Below the pieces are notes generated by a model, which had not been told where the DNA came from, searched no databases, and saw only the letters and a list, made by a program, of their open reading frames with translations. Below, in pieces: positions 60,841-64,000 of a stretch of DNA of 64,000 nucleotides. Source of the stretch: JAHEEL01 sp963836085. Its GTDB lineage: Bacteria; Actinomycetota; Acidimicrobiia; Spongiisociales; UBA5794. The translations under genes were made by a program, and so were the position numbers. The stretch spans positions 212,284 to 276,283 of the forward strand of contig CAWIHT010000012.1 of NCBI GenBank assembly GCA_963836085.1. The letters run 5' to 3'. Each line of letters begins with the position of its first letter. The stretch's first letter is position 1.

Positions 60841-61266
60841 ATGGCACGATTCATCGATCCGTTCGCCGAGATGGAGCGGATGCTCGCCGGGAGCGGCAGT
60901 ACGTGGCGCGGTGGCGTCATGCCGCTGGACGCGTATGAGAAGGACGGCGATTACGTCCTCCGATTCGACCTCCCCGGCGTTGACTCCGAAGGGATCGACG
61001 TCACGGTGGAGGACCGCGTTCTCACGGTCAAGGCCGAGCGAAAGATCGAGGATACCGTTGGTGCGAACTGGATCCTCCGCGAGCGCCCGACGGGGACCCA
61101 CAGTCGACAGGTCCGTCTGGGCGACAGCCTCGACGTGAGCAACGTTGGCGCCGACTACACGGAAGGTGTCCTCACGGTCACCCTGCCAATTCGCGAAGAG
61201 GCGCTGCCCCAGAAGATCGAGGTGACCGCCCACAAGCGTGATGCGATTGAAGCGTCGGTCTCCTGA
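60841..61266 (+). CDS. Small heat shock protein Hsp20
   Basis: 141 residues from the ATG at 60841, with AAAGGAG ahead. The alpha-crystallin domain is clear: MPLDAYEKDGDYVLRFDLPGVDSEGIDVTVEDRVLTVKAER, ending GVLTVTLPIREE. It holds unfolded proteins for refolding. It is monocistronic, between an AT-rich promoter and a hairpin terminator. Confidence 0.94.
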   Translation: MARFIDPFAEMERMLAGSGSTWRGGVMPLDAYEKDGDYVLRFDLPGVDSEGIDVTVEDRVLTVKAERKIEDTVGANWILRERPTGTHSRQVRLGDSLDVSNVGADYTEGVLTVTLPIREEALPQKIEVTAHKRDAIEASVS

Positions 61267-61291
61267 CCGACGCGCCTCCAATCCCGGTCAA

Positions 61292-61324
61292 AGAGGGGTT
61301 CCCGGCTCAACCGGGAACCCCTCT
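61292..61324. terminator. Bidirectional hairpin terminator after hsp20
   Basis: AGAGGGGTTCCCGG pairs perfectly with CCGGGAACCCCTCT over 14 bp around CTCAA. It serves hsp20 from the left and the DUF885 operon from the right. Confidence 0.85.
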
Positions 61325-61326
61325 CT

Positions 61327-63009
61327 CTATGTGGCGCTCGCGATCCACTCGCCGATGAGGCGGTGCATCGTCGGCATGGGGACGGATCCCGACCCGAGCA
61401 GTGCATCGTGGAACCTGCGAATGTCGAAGCGGTCGCCCAAGATTGCCATCGCATGCTTGCGTGCCGCGAACATCTCGCGTTGTCCGGTCTTGTACGCGAG
61501 GGCCTGACCCGGCCAGGCGATGTAGCGCTCGACCTCGTTGACGATGTTGTTCTCCGCCTGTGGCGAGTTAGCAACGAGATAGTCGATCGCTTCCTGGCGC
61601 GACCAGCCCAGTGCGTGGATACCGGTGTCGACCACAAGACGGCCGGCCCGCCAGGAGTCGAAGCTCAGGATCCCGAACCGTTCGAGATCGCCGGAGTAGA
61701 GGCCCATCTCTTCGGCCAAACGCTCGGTGTAGAGACCCCAGCCTTCGTGGAAGACGGTGATGAAGGCGTTGCGACGGAAGTCGGGGATGTCGGCGAGTTC
61801 CTGAGCAATTGTCAACTGGAGATGGTGCCCGGGGACCGACTCGTGGAACGCCAGTGCCTCGGACTCGAACCGCGTGCGTGTGGTCGGTGCCGTCGTGTTG
61901 ACGAAATAGGTGCCGGGCCGTGAACCGTCCTCAGCCGGCGGCAGGTAGAACGCGAGCGGCGCGTCCTCTGCCCCGACGGCTGGCATCTCGGCCATAACGC
62001 ACGGTGCCTTCGGTTGGAGCCCGAACCATCGCGGCGTGGCCGTGACTGCTCGGTCCATGGCAGCCTGAGCGGCAGCCACGACCGCATCGGCATCCGCAAA
62101 GCGGAGGGTCTCGTCGGTGCGGAGCCGCTCGTAGATTGTCGGCACGTCGTCAATGTCGAGCACCGTGATTCCCAGTGCGGCGTACTCGATCTCGAGAGCC
62201 GAAATGTCGTCCAGGCCGGCCCGATGGATCGCGAGCGGAGTTCGTTTGAGCGACGTGTGTCTGCGGATCGCCCTGGCGTATACCTCGTCACCATCGGAGA
62301 GCCAGACGACGCCGCTGCGTTCTTGCGGCCGTGCCTTTGGCATCACCTCGTTGGCGATAGCTGATCGGTACCGCTCGAATGCGGGACGCACCACGGTCGT
62401 CACGACTGAAGCGAGGCGGTCCCGCCACGCGGCGACCTGGATCTCGTTCCACATTGGGGGAGCGGCAAGGTTCACGAAGGCGTCACTCTCAACGGGCGAC
62501 GTCAGGTAGGCCTCGACCTGGGCCAACGCCTTCGATGCGCCGACGACCGGCGGTGTACGATCCCGTGCGAGACCCTGGCGGAGCCGTCCGATCGACTGGT
62601 CGACGAGCAGGCCCATCTTCGACCATTTCGCGAGCGCGGCGTCGGCGTGTTCCGGATTGGCGATCGGGATCTGTCCGGCAAGTTGCTGGTAGACCACCTG
62701 GATTCCGTGGAACGGGTCCACGGCGAACTCGGCCATCCTTGAGCGCAGGCCATCGGCTTGTGTCGACGCCTCGAACATCAGCACTTCGCGGCTGACCCGC
62801 TCGTCCGCGGTCAGCGTCGCCGGATCGATGGCTTCGGCAGCGGAAGCGAGTCCGTCGAGGGTCGCGATGTGCTCGTCCTCGGTCTGTCGGGAGACGTCCT
62901 CGAGGTCGGCGTCGTAGTCGTGGATGCCGCGCAGCGACGCCGACGTCGGCTCCGAGGCGAGGATGAACGCCCAGTACTCGTCCCCGAGGCGTTGCAGGTC
63001 GGCGTTCAC
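61327..63009 (-). CDS. DUF885 family protein, putative metallopeptidase
   Basis: 560 residues from the GTG at 63009, which overlaps the upstream gene's stop (GTGA). The core has FHESVPGHHLQ (HExxxGHH metal-binding pattern), then FHEGWGLYTERLAEEMG and YLVANSPQ. DUF885 proteins are thought to be zinc peptidases; substrates are unknown. No signal peptide. It is a paralogue of the next gene. Confidence 0.85.
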   Translation of the reverse strand: MNADLQRLGDEYWAFILASEPTSASLRGIHDYDADLEDVSRQTEDEHIATLDGLASAAEAIDPATLTADERVSREVLMFEASTQADGLRSRMAEFAVDPFHGIQVVYQQLAGQIPIANPEHADAALAKWSKMGLLVDQSIGRLRQGLARDRTPPVVGASKALAQVEAYLTSPVESDAFVNLAAPPMWNEIQVAAWRDRLASVVTTVVRPAFERYRSAIANEVMPKARPQERSGVVWLSDGDEVYARAIRRHTSLKRTPLAIHRAGLDDISALEIEYAALGITVLDIDDVPTIYERLRTDETLRFADADAVVAAAQAAMDRAVTATPRWFGLQPKAPCVMAEMPAVGAEDAPLAFYLPPAEDGSRPGTYFVNTTAPTTRTRFESEALAFHESVPGHHLQLTIAQELADIPDFRRNAFITVFHEGWGLYTERLAEEMGLYSGDLERFGILSFDSWRAGRLVVDTGIHALGWSRQEAIDYLVANSPQAENNIVNEVERYIAWPGQALAYKTGQREMFAARKHAMAILGDRFDIRRFHDALLGSGSVPMPTMHRLIGEWIASAT

Positions 63010-64000
63010 ACCGACTCCACCCACTCGGAGACGAGACGGTCAAGCGTCTCGAGCGGCACGGCTCCGGACGTCAGCACGGCGTCATGGAATCCCTTGATAT
63101 CGAAACGGTCTCCGAGTCGCGCCTCGGCGTCGGCCCGTATGCGCTGGATCTCGAGGCGACCGATCATGTAGGAGAGGGCTTGGCCCGGCATCGAAGCGAT
63201 GTAGCGGTCGATCTCCTCGGTGATCGTGTGCAACGTCATTGGAGAGTTCTCGGCGAGGAATTCGATTGCCTGCTGACGTGACCATCCGAGTCCGTGAATC
63301 CCGGTGTCGACCACGAGTCGTCCGGCCCGCATCGAGTCGGCGCACAGCATCCCCATCCGGTCGAGTTGCGACCCGTACAGGCCCATCTCGTCGACGAGGC
63401 GTTCCGTGTAGAGGGCCCATCCTTCGCCGTACGCAACGATGTAGGCGTTCCGGCGGAAGGCGGGGACCGCGTCACCCAACTCCTGTCCAATCGCCAACTG
63501 GAGATGATGTCCCGGTATGCCCTCGTGGAATGCCGTCGCTTCGACCTCGAACGTTCCCCACGACGTGGGGTCGGCGGTGTTCATGAAGAACATGCCTGGG
63601 CGGGTGCCGTCTTCGGCTGCTGGGAAGTAGAACGCCTGGGCGCCGGATGGTGTCTCTGCGACCAAGCAGTCTGCCTCGGGGAGGCGGCCGAACCAGTCGC
63701 CCATCGCAGCGCGGGCCTTCTCGAAGGCGGTCTCGGCGGCGGCCCGTACGCCCTCACCGGTGGTGTGGTGGAGTTCGGGATCGTCACGGAGGCGAGTGAA
63801 GATGTCTTGAAGGTCGGTGGTGCCGAGCACCTCGGCCCCGAGTTCCCGGTACTCGTCGGCGAGGCGAGCGATCTGCTGGAGGCCGATCTCGTGGATCTCG
63901 CCGGCCTGTAGCGGCAGCGTTGTGTACCGGTGGATCGACCGGTCGTAGATGAGATCGCCGCCGGGGAGCCAGTGCAGGCCCTCCTTGCCTTCGGGACGAG
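63006..64000 (-). CDS. DUF885 family protein, 5' end outside window
   Basis: The frame is open to the window edge; 331 residues are visible. HEGIPGHHLQLAIGQELGDAVPAFRRNAYI and YGEGWALYTERLVDEMGLYGSQLDRMGML align closely with the downstream gene. The visible part begins within the middle of the protein (EGKEGLHWLPGGDLIYDRSIHRYTT). It is the first of a tandem pair coupled by a 4-bp overlap. Confidence 0.87.
   Translation of the reverse strand, partial: RPEGKEGLHWLPGGDLIYDRSIHRYTTLPLQAGEIHEIGLQQIARLADEYRELGAEVLGTTDLQDIFTRLRDDPELHHTTGEGVRAAAETAFEKARAAMGDWFGRLPEADCLVAETPSGAQAFYFPAAEDGTRPGMFFMNTADPTSWGTFEVEATAFHEGIPGHHLQLAIGQELGDAVPAFRRNAYIVAYGEGWALYTERLVDEMGLYGSQLDRMGMLCADSMRAGRLVVDTGIHGLGWSRQQAIEFLAENSPMTLHTITEEIDRYIASMPGQALSYMIGRLEIQRIRADAEARLGDRFDIKGFHDAVLTSGAVPLETLDRLVSEWVESV

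Overview
The window is high-GC DNA from an actinobacterial chromosome. It holds the replication origin (rpmH-dnaA-dnaN-recF-dciA-gyrB-gyrA on one side; rnpA, yidD, yidC, jag, rsmG, parA, parB and a CwlM-like gene on the other). It also holds the actinobacterial envelope and division block (crgA, class E sortase, pabA, fhaA-fhaB-pstP-ftsW/rodA-pbpA-pknB). DUF3566 after gyrA, CrgA and the Fha/PASTA-kinase cluster point to Actinomycetota. Many GTG/TTG starts, a large-type SRP RNA with an Alu domain, a single PASTA kinase and an odd GyrA quinolone region suggest a deep-branching class such as Acidimicrobiia. That placement is inference.

Layout. 1-5492: chromosome partitioning and membrane/RNA genes, all leftward except the first. 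5493-7527: oriC, with DnaA boxes on both sides of dnaA and a DnaA-trio-like motif before dnaN. 7528-15145: replication genes, rightward. 15146-31578: metabolism and transport, comprising an NHL/thioredoxin protein with a VIT1-type iron transporter, AI-2E permease, FAD oxidoreductase, MMPL/RND exporter, an aapJQMP amino-acid ABC transporter and a secreted trypsin-like protease. 31579-39842: accessory region. 39843-52426: FMN reductase, tRNA-Ala, thiolase, sortase, mutY and the cell-wall operon. 52427-64000: tRNA-Leu, serS, a methyltransferase, SRP RNA, all four tRNA-Ser genes, tadA, an orphan peptide-type binding protein, Hsp20 and two DUF885 genes.

The most interesting part is 31.8-39.8 kb. 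An element of about 7.55 kb lies between a complete tRNA-Ile gene and a 48-bp copy of that tRNA's 3' half. Its tyrosine recombinase is split by a 5-bp tandem duplication. Its main cargo is a 1625-residue protein that joins a SARP/BTAD DNA-binding module, a Ser/Thr kinase, a STAND NTPase, one membrane span and an extracellular solute-binding domain. It is transcribed divergently from a secreted HExxH protein. The shared promoter region carries two direct-repeat pairs with the 11-bp period typical of SARP operators. This looks like a self-contained one-protein signalling system with a secreted output.

A second novelty is a family of about 155-bp units placed directly after tRNA genes. Each ends in an exact copy of the last 23 nt of the tRNA, from GGTTC to the base after the discriminator. 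Two complete units follow each other at the tRNA-Ile scar and one follows tRNA-Ser(GGA). The spacers of the two loci align without gaps near the tRNA and share their terminal bases. A third tRNA (Ser-UGA) carries the first part of the motif. A separate family of REP-like hairpin repeats sits next to these same places.
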